From assembly GCA_030642565.1 (NCBI GenBank), contig DAOWNM010000088.1, forward strand, positions 1-9,287: DNA of 9,287 bases, in the 5' to 3' direction. The stretch's first letter is position 1, and each line of letters opens with the position of its first letter. The notes beneath the pieces are model-generated. The model saw nothing but the letters and a program-made list of their open reading frames with translations, had not been told where the DNA came from and searched no databases. This DNA comes from Bacteroidota bacterium (GTDB taxonomy: Bacteria; Bacteroidota; Bacteroidia; Bacteroidales; GCA-2748055). A program made the translations under genes and the position numbers. Of the stretch, positions 1-6,439 are shown piece by piece.

Positions 1-19
1 CTTTAATGCTTTTCCTGTT

Positions 20-1330
20 TTACCCATTCTCCTCTGTTAGTAAATCCCGCTCGTCGGCAGGTGGATCTCTCTTTACCAGCTGCAGGTACCAGAACAGGCT
101 GTACCCGATCATAATTGTGCTTAGTCCGCTGTACAAAGCCAATCCAATATAGACATTTTCCATGATCACGCCGACCACAAGGCCTCCCAGTCTGGCCACA
201 AGTTTGATACTATCAATGATCATGGCCACCCGCTGCTTCTTATAAAGATCGGGAATAAAGGAGAGGGGCATCACCAGGCTCACCATAAAGATCCATGGTA
301 ATATGATCTGGGCGTATCTGCCCGCCTCGATCCACTTATCGCCGAAGATGAATCCAACGATTTCAGGAAAGAAGATCCCCGACAGAATAAAAGGAACCAG
401 CAACACCTGTATTGTACGTTTCAGGAAGAGCATAACTTCTGACCGCATGGAGTTATTGTCATGCTTCTTCTCCACAAACCGCTGGAACATCACCTGGTAA
501 AAAGCATTGGCAACAAGGTTCACCGGTCTGTATAGGATCATATATCCAAACGTATAAAAACCGGCTATACCAGTGGAAAAATAGGAGCTCAGTATAAAGA
601 CCGGGAACGCTCCGGAAAGATTGTTAACCAGTCCCTGCCACATATTGTACTTTGGAAAGAGGCTGTACTGCTTCCCCAGCCTCTTCATTTCACTCCATTT
701 GACCCAGCCCACTTTTGATCCATTGTACCGCCAGTGCAGAGCGAAAAAGATCAGGACTCCAACCAACTGTCCGAATATCACCCCGAAGATCAGACCGGCT
801 GCCCCGGCAATCACCAGTCCCAATCCAAGTTTTAACAAAGAATTGCTGATGCTTTGACCAATATTGGCCCCGGCAATCAGCCTGTATCTTTTCTGCCGGT
901 TGGAGTAGTTTCGAAATGAGGTGAACCACCCCACCAGCAGGGTGGAGAGCGGTATAAAATAGAGCCAGCCGGAGATCTGGTCACTGCCCAGCCACCTGCA
1001 GATCAAATCATTCATCAGGACCATAACCACCAATAATAACAGACTGACAACCACGCTAATAAGACTCGATAGCCCCAGCAGGTTGACCGCTTCTCTGTCA
1101 CTTTTGGGAAGCAGGATGGCCAGTTCATACTTGGCTGTGGAGAAGATCACCACAATATTCAGTATGTTCATATACAACCCGAACACCCCAAAATCCTCCT
1201 CGGAATAGATGCGGCTGAGAACAATATAAATGATCACTGAAAAGGCCTGCGCCAGAGTGGTTCCTGAGATCAGTGTGGCCACGTTCCTGAAGAACTCGCT
1301 GTTCAAGATATTACGAAAGGCCCGTATCAT
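20..1330 (-). CDS. Wzx-like oligosaccharide flippase (polysaccharide biosynthesis protein)
   Basis: This is an inner-membrane protein of about 436 residues that probably flips lipid-linked oligosaccharide units (O-antigen or exopolysaccharide type) across the membrane. Numbered from the ATG at 1330, hydrophobic segments recur along the whole length, consistent with about 12 helices of the MOP/RfbX superfamily, and the length is normal for Wzx. Family-like motifs are visible: SRIYSEEDFGVFGLY near residues 39-53, YELAILLPKSDREAVNLL near 68-85, and FPKYNMWQGLVNN near 225-237 before a second helical half. The C-terminus is charged and probably cytoplasmic. A TTG two codons upstream at 1336 could also start the frame, but it lies inside a promoter-like box, so I prefer the ATG. 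No glycosyltransferase is visible nearby; such genes could lie left of the window. The family is clear; the substrate cannot be told. Confidence 0.88.
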   Translation of the reverse strand: MIRAFRNILNSEFFRNVATLISGTTLAQAFSVIIYIVLSRIYSEEDFGVFGLYMNILNIVVIFSTAKYELAILLPKSDREAVNLLGLSSLISVVVSLLLLVVMVLMNDLICRWLGSDQISGWLYFIPLSTLLVGWFTSFRNYSNRQKRYRLIAGANIGQSISNSLLKLGLGLVIAGAAGLIFGVIFGQLVGVLIFFALHWRYNGSKVGWVKWSEMKRLGKQYSLFPKYNMWQGLVNNLSGAFPVFILSSYFSTGIAGFYTFGYMILYRPVNLVANAFYQVMFQRFVEKKHDNNSMRSEVMLFLKRTIQVLLVPFILSGIFFPEIVGFIFGDKWIEAGRYAQIILPWIFMVSLVMPLSFIPDLYKKQRVAMIIDSIKLVARLGGLVVGVIMENVYIGLALYSGLSTIMIGYSLFWYLQLVKRDPPADERDLLTEENG

Positions 1331-1333
1331 AAT

Positions 1334-1341
1334 CAAAAATA
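1334..1341 (-). promoter_or_regulatory. Possible Bacteroidota -7 box for the flippase gene
   Basis: Read on the minus strand this is TATTTTTG, a perfect match to TAnnTTTG. A TTTG that could be the -33 element lies at 1365-1368, but the spacer is 23 nt instead of the usual 19-21. Transcription would start at about 1326-1330, almost on the ATG at 1330, so the message would be leaderless or nearly so. That makes the call doubtful. Confidence 0.3.
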
Positions 1342-1353
1342 GAGAAAATCATA

Positions 1354-1361
1354 TATATTTG
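1354..1361 (+). promoter_or_regulatory. Bacteroidota -7 promoter box for the Bax inhibitor-1-like gene
   Basis: The sequence TATATTTG matches TAnnTTTG exactly and lies 17 nt before the ATG at 1379. No TTTG is seen at the expected -33 position. Transcription would start at about 1366-1369, which argues against the TTG at 1370 as the start codon. The box sits between two divergent genes. Confidence 0.5.
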
Positions 1362-1378
1362 ACGCAAATTTGAAGAAG

Positions 1379-2131
1379 ATGAGAGCAATGAGGTCATCCA
1401 ATCCTGCGATGACAGGTAAAATTTTCGAAAAAGCCGGCACTACACCTGACGGCAGCAGTACTATGACAATCAATGGAACCATCAATAGAATAGGGCTGAT
1501 GTTGCTCCTGGTTATAGCAGCTGCGGCATATACATGGAACATGGTGATGGGAGCCGATCCGGGCAGGGCAGGAACACTGGCCATGGTTGGAGCAATCGGA
1601 GGATTTATCATGGCCCTGATCACCATATTTCGACCAAAATCGTCGGCCATCACCGCACCTGTCTATGCTATCCTGGAGGGACTCTTCCTGGGTGCCATCA
1701 GCGCCATTATCAATGCAAAGTATCCCGGGGTGGCTTTCCAGGCTGTGCTGCTGACCATAGGCACACTTTTTACCATGCTGTTTCTATACCGGTCGGGCCA
1801 CATCCGGGCCACACCCAGGTTCAGACGGGGAGTGATGATGGCCACAGGAGCTGTTTTTTTCGCATACCTGATGAGCTGGATCATGGGACTGCTGGGCATG
1901 CAGGTGGGTTTTATACATTCGGCCGGACCACTGGGCATCCTGATCAACCTTGTGATTATTGTGATTGCTGCCCTGAATCTGATCATGGATTTCGATTTCA
2001 TTGAAAAAGGTTCGCAGATGGGAGCCCCAAAATATATGGAGTGGTACGGGGCATTCGGACTGATGGTCACATTGATCTGGCTCTATATTGAGTTCCTGAG
2101 GCTGTTATCCAGGTTCTCAGGCAGAGATTAA
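1379..2131 (+). CDS. Bax inhibitor-1/YccA-like membrane protein
   Basis: This is a seven-helix inner-membrane protein of about 250 residues from the Bax inhibitor-1 superfamily (TMBIM/YccA-like). Bacterial members include the pH-sensitive calcium leak channel YetJ and YccA, which interacts with FtsH; the role of this one is unknown. Counting from the ATG at 1379, a short polar N-terminus with SSNP near residues 6-9 and TMTINGTINR near 28-37 leads into seven hydrophobic segments, starting near 39, 66, 91, 119, 150, 184 and 223. The motif NLIMDFDFIEKG at the end of helix six holds the conserved acidic pair (D204, D206). Helix seven carries a glutamate (E238) in IEFLRLL, about where YetJ has its second sensor aspartate. 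Possible starts are TTG 1370, ATG 1379 and ATG 1388; the promoter box favours one of the two ATGs. Confidence 0.88.
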   Translation: MRAMRSSNPAMTGKIFEKAGTTPDGSSTMTINGTINRIGLMLLLVIAAAAYTWNMVMGADPGRAGTLAMVGAIGGFIMALITIFRPKSSAITAPVYAILEGLFLGAISAIINAKYPGVAFQAVLLTIGTLFTMLFLYRSGHIRATPRFRRGVMMATGAVFFAYLMSWIMGLLGMQVGFIHSAGPLGILINLVIIVIAALNLIMDFDFIEKGSQMGAPKYMEWYGAFGLMVTLIWLYIEFLRLLSRFSGRD

Positions 2132-2141
2132 CAGAAATTCT

Positions 2142-2149
2142 TAGATTTG
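2142..2149 (+). promoter_or_regulatory. Bacteroidota -7 promoter box for the class V aminotransferase gene
   Basis: The sequence TAGATTTG matches TAnnTTTG exactly. It lies in the 46-nt gap after the Bax inhibitor-1-like gene, 28 nt before the TTG start at 2178. That leaves a leader of about 20 nt, similar to the one predicted for the L31 gene. No clear TTTG is seen at -33. The aminotransferase and the gene after it would be transcribed from here, perhaps with read-through from upstream. Confidence 0.5.
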
Positions 2150-2177
2150 TCTTGAAGCAACTGACCAACAAAAGAGA

Positions 2178-3650
2178 TTGAGTAGTTTAGAGAAATACTT
2201 TGAACCCTTCAGGGAGAAGATCATCGGGAACGATGCCACTTTTGAATCGCCCTACGGCACCAAAAGGATCCTTTATGGCGACTGGATCGCCAGCGGCAGG
2301 CTCTACGAACCCATCGAACAGAAGCTGCAGACACAGTTTGGTCCATATGTTGCCAATACACATACAGAGACCACCTTTACCGGTACCCTGATGACCAAAG
2401 CGTATCACCGGTCACATCAACTGATTAAGGAGCATGTAAATGCCGGTCCCAATGATGTGATTATTACTGCCGGGTACGGGATGACCGCCGTCATCAACAA
2501 ACTGATGCGCATCCTGAGCCTGAAAGGGTGCGGGGGCGGCGATGGTGACTGTGTAAAGAATAGTGAACGGCCGGTTGTGTTTCTCACCCATATGGAACAC
2601 CATTCCAACCACACCTCCTGGTTTGAAACCATCGCCGATGTGGTGATGATCGAACCCAACGAGCATCTGAGGGTCGACCTGGACGACCTTAAGGCCAAAC
2701 TGGAGCTTTACAAGGACCGGAAGTTTAAGATTGGTTCGTTTACGGCATGCTCCAATGTGACAGGTGTCCATACACCCTATTACAAGATGGCCAAGCTGAT
2801 GCATGAGTTTGGAGGAGTTGTATTTATAGATTATGCAGCCAGTGCGCCCTATATGGATATGGATATGCATCCGGACGACCCCATGGAGAAGCTGGATGCC
2901 ATCTTCTTCTCACCCCATAAGTTCCTGGGCGGACCCGGAGCATCGGGTGTACTGATCTTCGACAAGGCGATGTATACCGCTGAGGTTCCCGACAATCCCG
3001 GGGGTGGCACGGTGTACTGGACCAATCCGTGGGGAAAGTACAAGTATGTAGATGATATCGAGGTGAGGGAGGATGGCGGAACTCCTGGATTCCTTCAATC
3101 CATTAAAGCAGCCCTGGCTATAAAGTTAAAGATTCAGATGGGTGTGGAGAATATCATGAAACGTGAAGAGGAACTGCTTGAGATAGCGCTACCCGGACTC
3201 CGGGAGATTGATGGAATCCAGATCCTGGCTAACAATGTGAACGACCGTTTGGGAGTGATCTCCTTTTATCACCCTGCCATCCATTTCAATCTCTTTGTGA
3301 AGTTGTTAAACGACCGGTTTGGTGTGCAGACCAGGGGCGGATGCGCCTGTGCCGGCACATATGGACACTTCCTGCTGGAGGTGACCTATGACCAGTCACT
3401 GGAGATCACAGAAAAGATCAATCATGGTGACCTTTCCGAAAAGCCGGGCTGGGTAAGATGGTCCCTGCATCCCACCATGACCGACGAGGAGGTACGCCAG
3501 ATTTTATATGCCATCCGGGAGGTAACCATTCACCATTCGGAGTGGGCCAAAGAGTATATCTATCTTTCAAAAAAGAACGAATTTATTCATCATAGCCACC
3601 AGAACAGCTCACCCGAGGATGAGATCATGAGCGACTGGTTTAACCTGTAA
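2178..3650 (+). CDS. Cysteine-desulfurase-like class V aminotransferase (PLP enzyme)
   Basis: This is a cytoplasmic PLP-dependent enzyme of 490 residues, fold type I, aminotransferase class V, closest in motifs to SufS/NifS. Visible sites: EHHSN at 140-144 (the PLP-stacking histidine region), D218 in FIDYAAS (PLP pyridine-nitrogen aspartate), K248 in SPHKFLGG (Schiff-base lysine), and RGGCACAG at 386-393, where C391 aligns with the catalytic cysteine of RxGxxC. A desulfurase or selenocysteine lyase activity is therefore possible. It is about 80 residues longer than SufS, with a glycine-rich insert CGGGDGDC (118-125) and a C-terminal extension from about residue 455. No SufBCD, IscU or other sulfur-acceptor gene is present. 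The start must be TTG: an in-frame stop lies at 2142 and the next methionine is at residue 72. The following gene is 20 nt downstream. Substrate unknown. Confidence 0.87.
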   Translation: MSSLEKYFEPFREKIIGNDATFESPYGTKRILYGDWIASGRLYEPIEQKLQTQFGPYVANTHTETTFTGTLMTKAYHRSHQLIKEHVNAGPNDVIITAGYGMTAVINKLMRILSLKGCGGGDGDCVKNSERPVVFLTHMEHHSNHTSWFETIADVVMIEPNEHLRVDLDDLKAKLELYKDRKFKIGSFTACSNVTGVHTPYYKMAKLMHEFGGVVFIDYAASAPYMDMDMHPDDPMEKLDAIFFSPHKFLGGPGASGVLIFDKAMYTAEVPDNPGGGTVYWTNPWGKYKYVDDIEVREDGGTPGFLQSIKAALAIKLKIQMGVENIMKREEELLEIALPGLREIDGIQILANNVNDRLGVISFYHPAIHFNLFVKLLNDRFGVQTRGGCACAGTYGHFLLEVTYDQSLEITEKINHGDLSEKPGWVRWSLHPTMTDEEVRQILYAIREVTIHHSEWAKEYIYLSKKNEFIHHSHQNSSPEDEIMSDWFNL

Positions 3651-3670
3651 TAAACAGCTTCTATTCTTGC

Positions 3671-4873
3671 ATGCAAATTATATCAGTCGATACCAGGCAA
3701 CATGAAAGGGCCTTCCTGAATTTTCCCAGGAAGTTGTACCGCAATGATCCCAACCATGTGGTTCAGTTCGATAGTGAAATCAGGAATTCCTTCAACCGCC
3801 AGATCAATCCTTACTTCAACCATGGCGATGCTATTCGCTGGATTGCATTGAATGACCGGGGTGAAACAGTTGGTCGTATTGCCGCGTTCTATAACACCCA
3901 CAAGGACAAAGCGGACTACGTCAGGAGTGGAGGGTGTGGCTTTTTTGAATCGATCGACGATCAGCAGGTGGCTTTCCTGCTTTTTGACAGTGCTAAAACG
4001 TGGCTGCAAAAAAAAGGCTATGAAGCCATGACCGGCCCCATCAATTTCGGGGAGAACGATACCAACTGGGGCTGCCTGGTCCAGGGATTCGTTCCCCAGG
4101 CACTGGGGATGAACTATAACCTTCCCTATTACAAAGAGCTGTTTGAAAGTTATGGTTTTCAGCTCTACTACAGGCAACTGAGTTTTCATCTCGACTTGCA
4201 GAAACCGTTCCCGGAACGTTTCTGGAAAATTGCAGAGTGGATCAATCACAGGGAGGGGTATTCATACAAGCACTTCGACCCGAAGCGGGCAGGCCAATTT
4301 ATAGAAGATACTGCCTCCATCTACAACCAGGCCTGGAGCAAATTCAGGAAGGATTTTACCCCCATAGATCCGGCCTCCCTCTACGATGAATTGAGGAAGA
4401 TTAAGTCGATCATGGATCCGGAGATGATCTGGTATGCCTACCACAACAATGAACCTATCTCCTTCTATATTTTCCTCCCCGATGCCAACCAGATCTTCAG
4501 ACACCTCAACGGAAAACTTCACCTGGTGAACAAACTGCGGTTTCTGAACTACAAAAGAAAACATACCATCACCAGGGCCCGGGGAATCGTAGCCGGTGTT
4601 ATCCCGAAATTTCAGAACTCAGGAGTGGAATCCGGTATTTTTTACCAGTTGAAACAGGTAATGGACCGCAAACCTCAATACAAAGAGTTTGAACTCTCTT
4701 GGGTAGGCGACTTCAATCCCAAAATGATCTCAATCTATCTGGCCACTGGTGCCATCCACACCAAAACACACCACACTTACAGGTATCTTTTCGACCGGGA
4801 ACAACCGTACCAAAGATTTATGGAAAAGGCTGTGGATGAGTCAAAACTTCCCCAAAATATTTTGAAGTTGTAA
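3671..4873 (+). CDS. Two-domain GNAT-like acyltransferase of unknown substrate
   Basis: This soluble protein of 400 residues resembles the long GNAT-like (acyl-CoA N-acyltransferase fold) proteins often annotated as hypothetical. The N-terminus carries FLNFPRKLYRNDPNHV (15-30), a hallmark of this group. Next come GETVGRIAAFYN (64-75), GFFESIDDQQVA (90-101) and GPINFGENDTNWG (122-134), the most conserved stretch. The C-terminal half looks like a second GNAT unit: a strand at RGIVAGVIP (304-312), then QNSGVE (315-320), a variant of the Q/RxxGxG/A acetyl-CoA loop, and a final ELSWVGDFNPKM...YRYLF region (341-374). It has no signal peptide or membrane segment. It lies 20 nt after the aminotransferase and probably shares its transcript. 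Which half is catalytic, and on what substrate, cannot be told. The ATG at 3671 fits the family N-terminus. Confidence 0.8.
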   Translation: MQIISVDTRQHERAFLNFPRKLYRNDPNHVVQFDSEIRNSFNRQINPYFNHGDAIRWIALNDRGETVGRIAAFYNTHKDKADYVRSGGCGFFESIDDQQVAFLLFDSAKTWLQKKGYEAMTGPINFGENDTNWGCLVQGFVPQALGMNYNLPYYKELFESYGFQLYYRQLSFHLDLQKPFPERFWKIAEWINHREGYSYKHFDPKRAGQFIEDTASIYNQAWSKFRKDFTPIDPASLYDELRKIKSIMDPEMIWYAYHNNEPISFYIFLPDANQIFRHLNGKLHLVNKLRFLNYKRKHTITRARGIVAGVIPKFQNSGVESGIFYQLKQVMDRKPQYKEFELSWVGDFNPKMISIYLATGAIHTKTHHTYRYLFDREQPYQRFMEKAVDESKLPQNILKL

Positions 4874-4891
4874 CAAACATTTCTATCTTTG
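4861..4891 (+). promoter_or_regulatory. Promoter of the type B L31 gene (-33 and -7 elements)
   Basis: TTTG at 4861-4864 and TATCTTTG at 4884-4891 are separated by exactly 19 nt, a full match to the Bacteroidota consensus TTTG-N19-21-TAnnTTTG. The -33 element overlaps the last codons of the upstream gene. Transcription should begin near 4897-4900, leaving a leader of about 22 nt. This is the best promoter in the window and fits a highly expressed ribosomal protein gene. Confidence 0.75.
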
Positions 4892-4920
4892 CATTCCGTT
4901 TTGAAAATAATAGAGGAGAC

Positions 4921-5187
4921 ATGAAAAAAGATATACATCCAAAGAACTACAGACTTGTTGCATTCAGGGACATGTCCAATGGATTCACCTTCGTAACCAA
5001 ATCAACAGCTTCCTCAAAAGAGACTGTTAAACTGGAGGATGGAATTGAATATCCACTGATCAAACTGGAAATCTCCAGCACCTCACACCCGTTTTATACT
5101 GGTAAGATGAAGCTGGTCGATACAGCAGGACGTGTGGATAAGTTCATGAACCGGTACAAGAGCCACCTGGATAAGAAAAATAAATAG
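4921..5187 (+). CDS. rpmE2: 50S ribosomal protein L31, type B
   Basis: This is an 88-residue protein of the large ribosomal subunit. It opens with MKKDIHPKNYRLVAFRDM, and SSTSHPFYTG (52-61) and GRVDKFMNRYK (70-80) are the conserved L31 core. It contains no cysteine at all, so it is the zinc-independent (C-) type B form; the zinc form has a CxxC pair. In many bacteria type B replaces the zinc form under zinc limitation, but in Bacteroidota it is usually the housekeeping copy. The strong promoter and the absence of any visible Zur-like operator here fit constitutive expression. GAGGAG at 4913-4918 resembles a Shine-Dalgarno, though it sits only 2 nt from the ATG. An intrinsic terminator follows the gene, so it is probably monocistronic. 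Confidence 0.97.
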   Translation: MKKDIHPKNYRLVAFRDMSNGFTFVTKSTASSKETVKLEDGIEYPLIKLEISSTSHPFYTGKMKLVDTAGRVDKFMNRYKSHLDKKNK

Positions 5188-5204
5188 CAGGAATTTCTAT
5201 CCTG
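5188..5204 (+). other. Small hairpin after the L31 stop codon
   Basis: CAGGA at 5188-5192 can pair with TCCTG at 5200-5204 around a 7-nt loop. It begins directly after the stop codon and lies 6 nt before the terminator stem. It may help protect the 3' end of the mRNA. Five base pairs is weak, so chance is possible. Confidence 0.25.
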
Positions 5205-5210
5205 ATTGAA

Positions 5211-5242
5211 GTCATCCCTCCTCAGGGATGGCTTTTTTTTTT
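5211..5242 (+). terminator. Rho-independent terminator of the L31 gene
   Basis: GTCATCCCT (5211-5219) pairs with AGGGATGGC (5224-5232) over nine base pairs, including one G-U wobble, around the tetraloop CCTC. A run of ten T follows directly (5233-5242). This is a textbook intrinsic terminator in the plus direction. It separates L31 from the GlmU-like gene that starts 17 nt after the T run. Confidence 0.92.
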
Positions 5243-5249
5243 ACTTTTA
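5242..5249 (+). promoter_or_regulatory. Weak -7-like box before the GlmU-like gene
   Basis: TACTTTTA differs from TAnnTTTG only in the last base and lies 10 nt before the ATG at 5260. It overlaps the end of the terminator T run, and no -33 element is seen. The gene needs either its own promoter here or read-through past the terminator, which is the only reason to list this site. Confidence 0.2.
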
Positions 5250-5259
5250 AATAAAAAAG

Positions 5260-6438
5260 ATGGCGCTGATCCTGTTCGATGATCACTCCTGGGACAACCT
5301 CCTGCCCCTTACGTTCACCCGGCCTGCATCAGCACTCAGGGTAGGAATTCTGACCATTGCAGAGAAGTGGGAGCATGATCTGGGGATTAAATCAACCCCC
5401 CTCACAAGGGATTACCTGCGGGGCAAGTTCCCCTGCCATGCCGGTGATGACAATCTCTATATCAATGGTACGCTTCTGCCGGAAGCCGGAATTGTCAATA
5501 CCATCAAAAACCTTCAGGTGAATCAGGCTGCAGTAAAGAAGGGTGTTTTACTGGCTGCCCGGACAGGGGAGAGTAGTGACTCTTTTACCCCTGATGGGTG
5601 GATCGGGAAGGGAAAAGAGTATGCAGGTGAACTCTCCCTGGTGGATTACCCCTGGAACATTTTCCGTCTGAACGGCCAGGAGATCAAAGCCGATTTTTTA
5701 AGGATCACAAGCGGAAAAAGGGGTGAAAAACTGAGTGAAACAGTGAGGGTTGACCACCCGGAAAACGTCTTTGTGGAGCCGGGTTTTAGCGGTGGATATT
5801 TTACGCTGAATGCATCGCGCGGACCGATCTATCTGGGGGCCCATAGCGAAATTATGGAGGGATGTGTCATTCGGGGACCATTTGCCCTCTGCAAGGAAGC
5901 AGTGGTAAAAATGGGAGCCAGGATCTACGGGCCCACCACCATCGGACCCTTCAGCAAGGTGGGAGGAGAGATTAACAATTCTGTACTACTGGCAAACTCC
6001 AACAAAGCACACGATGGATTCCTGGGTAATGCGGTGATTGGCGAGTGGTGCAACCTGGGAGCTGATACCAACAACTCCAACCTGAAAAACAACTATGCCG
6101 AGGTGAAGGTCTGGAACTACCCCTCCGGTACATTTATCAATACAGGGAGTCAGTTTTGCGGACTGATCATGGGCGATCACTCCAAATGCGGGATCAATAC
6201 CATGTTCAATACGGGCACCGTGGTGGGGGTCTCGGCCAATATCTTCGGTCCCGGATTCCCAAAAACCTTCATACCCTCATTCAGCTGGGGTGGTGCCGGC
6301 GGTTTTACCGATTATAAGATGGAGAAAGTAGTGGAGACTGCCAACCTGGTTATGGAACGCAGGGGGATGCAGCTATCACAGGAAGACAGGGCTATACTGG
6401 ATTATATTTTCCAGCAGAGTAAAAGATTCAGAAAGTGA
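5260..6438 (+). CDS. GlmU-like sugar nucleotidyltransferase / hexapeptide acyltransferase family protein
   Basis: This cytoplasmic protein of 392 residues belongs to the Bacteroidota GlmU-like family. Canonical GlmU makes UDP-GlcNAc for peptidoglycan and LPS through an N-terminal uridyltransferase and a C-terminal acetyltransferase. The N-terminus here has LFDDHSWDNLLPLTFTRP (5-22) and RVGILTIAEKWE (27-38), the variant nucleotidyltransferase signature, in place of the GlmU LxxGxGTxM loop. From about residue 165 to 335 the protein shows imperfect hexapeptide repeats of a left-handed beta-helix. NSNKAHDGFLGN (246-257) and NLGADTNNSNLKNNY (265-279) resemble the acetyl-CoA-binding part of GlmU. 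A charged helical tail follows. Whether it replaces or supplements a true GlmU is unknown. The gene ends 1 nt from the end of the convergent TolC-family gene. Confidence 0.85.
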   Translation: MALILFDDHSWDNLLPLTFTRPASALRVGILTIAEKWEHDLGIKSTPLTRDYLRGKFPCHAGDDNLYINGTLLPEAGIVNTIKNLQVNQAAVKKGVLLAARTGESSDSFTPDGWIGKGKEYAGELSLVDYPWNIFRLNGQEIKADFLRITSGKRGEKLSETVRVDHPENVFVEPGFSGGYFTLNASRGPIYLGAHSEIMEGCVIRGPFALCKEAVVKMGARIYGPTTIGPFSKVGGEINNSVLLANSNKAHDGFLGNAVIGEWCNLGADTNNSNLKNNYAEVKVWNYPSGTFINTGSQFCGLIMGDHSKCGINTMFNTGTVVGVSANIFGPGFPKTFIPSFSWGGAGGFTDYKMEKVVETANLVMERRGMQLSQEDRAILDYIFQQSKRFRK

Positions 6439-6439
6439 T

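Noticed and set aside
1..19. AGGA-like ribosome binding site on the minus strand after the flippase, hinting at another gene to the left
   Set aside because: No start codon follows within the window, so a next gene cannot be supported from this sequence.
1333..1653. 106-codon open frame antisense to the Bax inhibitor-1-like gene
   Set aside because: Its hydrophobic translation simply mirrors the membrane helices on the other strand. It covers the divergent promoter region and has no start context.
1534..2004. 156-codon open frame in another plus-strand frame of the Bax inhibitor-1-like gene
   Set aside because: The translation is rich in histidine, glycine and cysteine with no family features, while the main frame encodes seven clear helices.
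2851..2868. Short ATGGAT-type tandem repeat in the aminotransferase gene
   Set aside because: It has only two to three units and encodes MDMDM in a variable loop. No wider repeat structure is present.
2412..2870. 152-codon open frame on the minus strand inside the aminotransferase gene
   Set aside because: It is opposite the PLP-enzyme core. The translation is a histidine- and glycine-rich mirror of the sense codons, with no domain or start signal.
3639..3669. TTTA-N19-TATTCTTG, a promoter-like pair before the GNAT-like gene
   Set aside because: It has two mismatches to consensus, and transcription would begin after the ATG at 3671, which matches the family N-terminus. Co-transcription from upstream is more likely.
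4008..4015. Run of eight A in the GNAT-like gene, a possible slippage site
   Set aside because: The reading frame continues intact through conserved sequence on both sides, and the lysine codons account for the run.
3683..4249. 188-codon open frame on the minus strand inside the GNAT-like gene
   Set aside because: It lies wholly opposite a gene with clear family motifs, its translation shows no recognisable domain, and no promoter precedes it. It is best read as a shadow frame.
4892..4920. Ribosomal-protein leader (L31-type autoregulatory RNA) before the L31 gene
   Set aside because: The predicted leader is only about 22 nt and forms no stable hairpin, too short for a known L31 leader motif.
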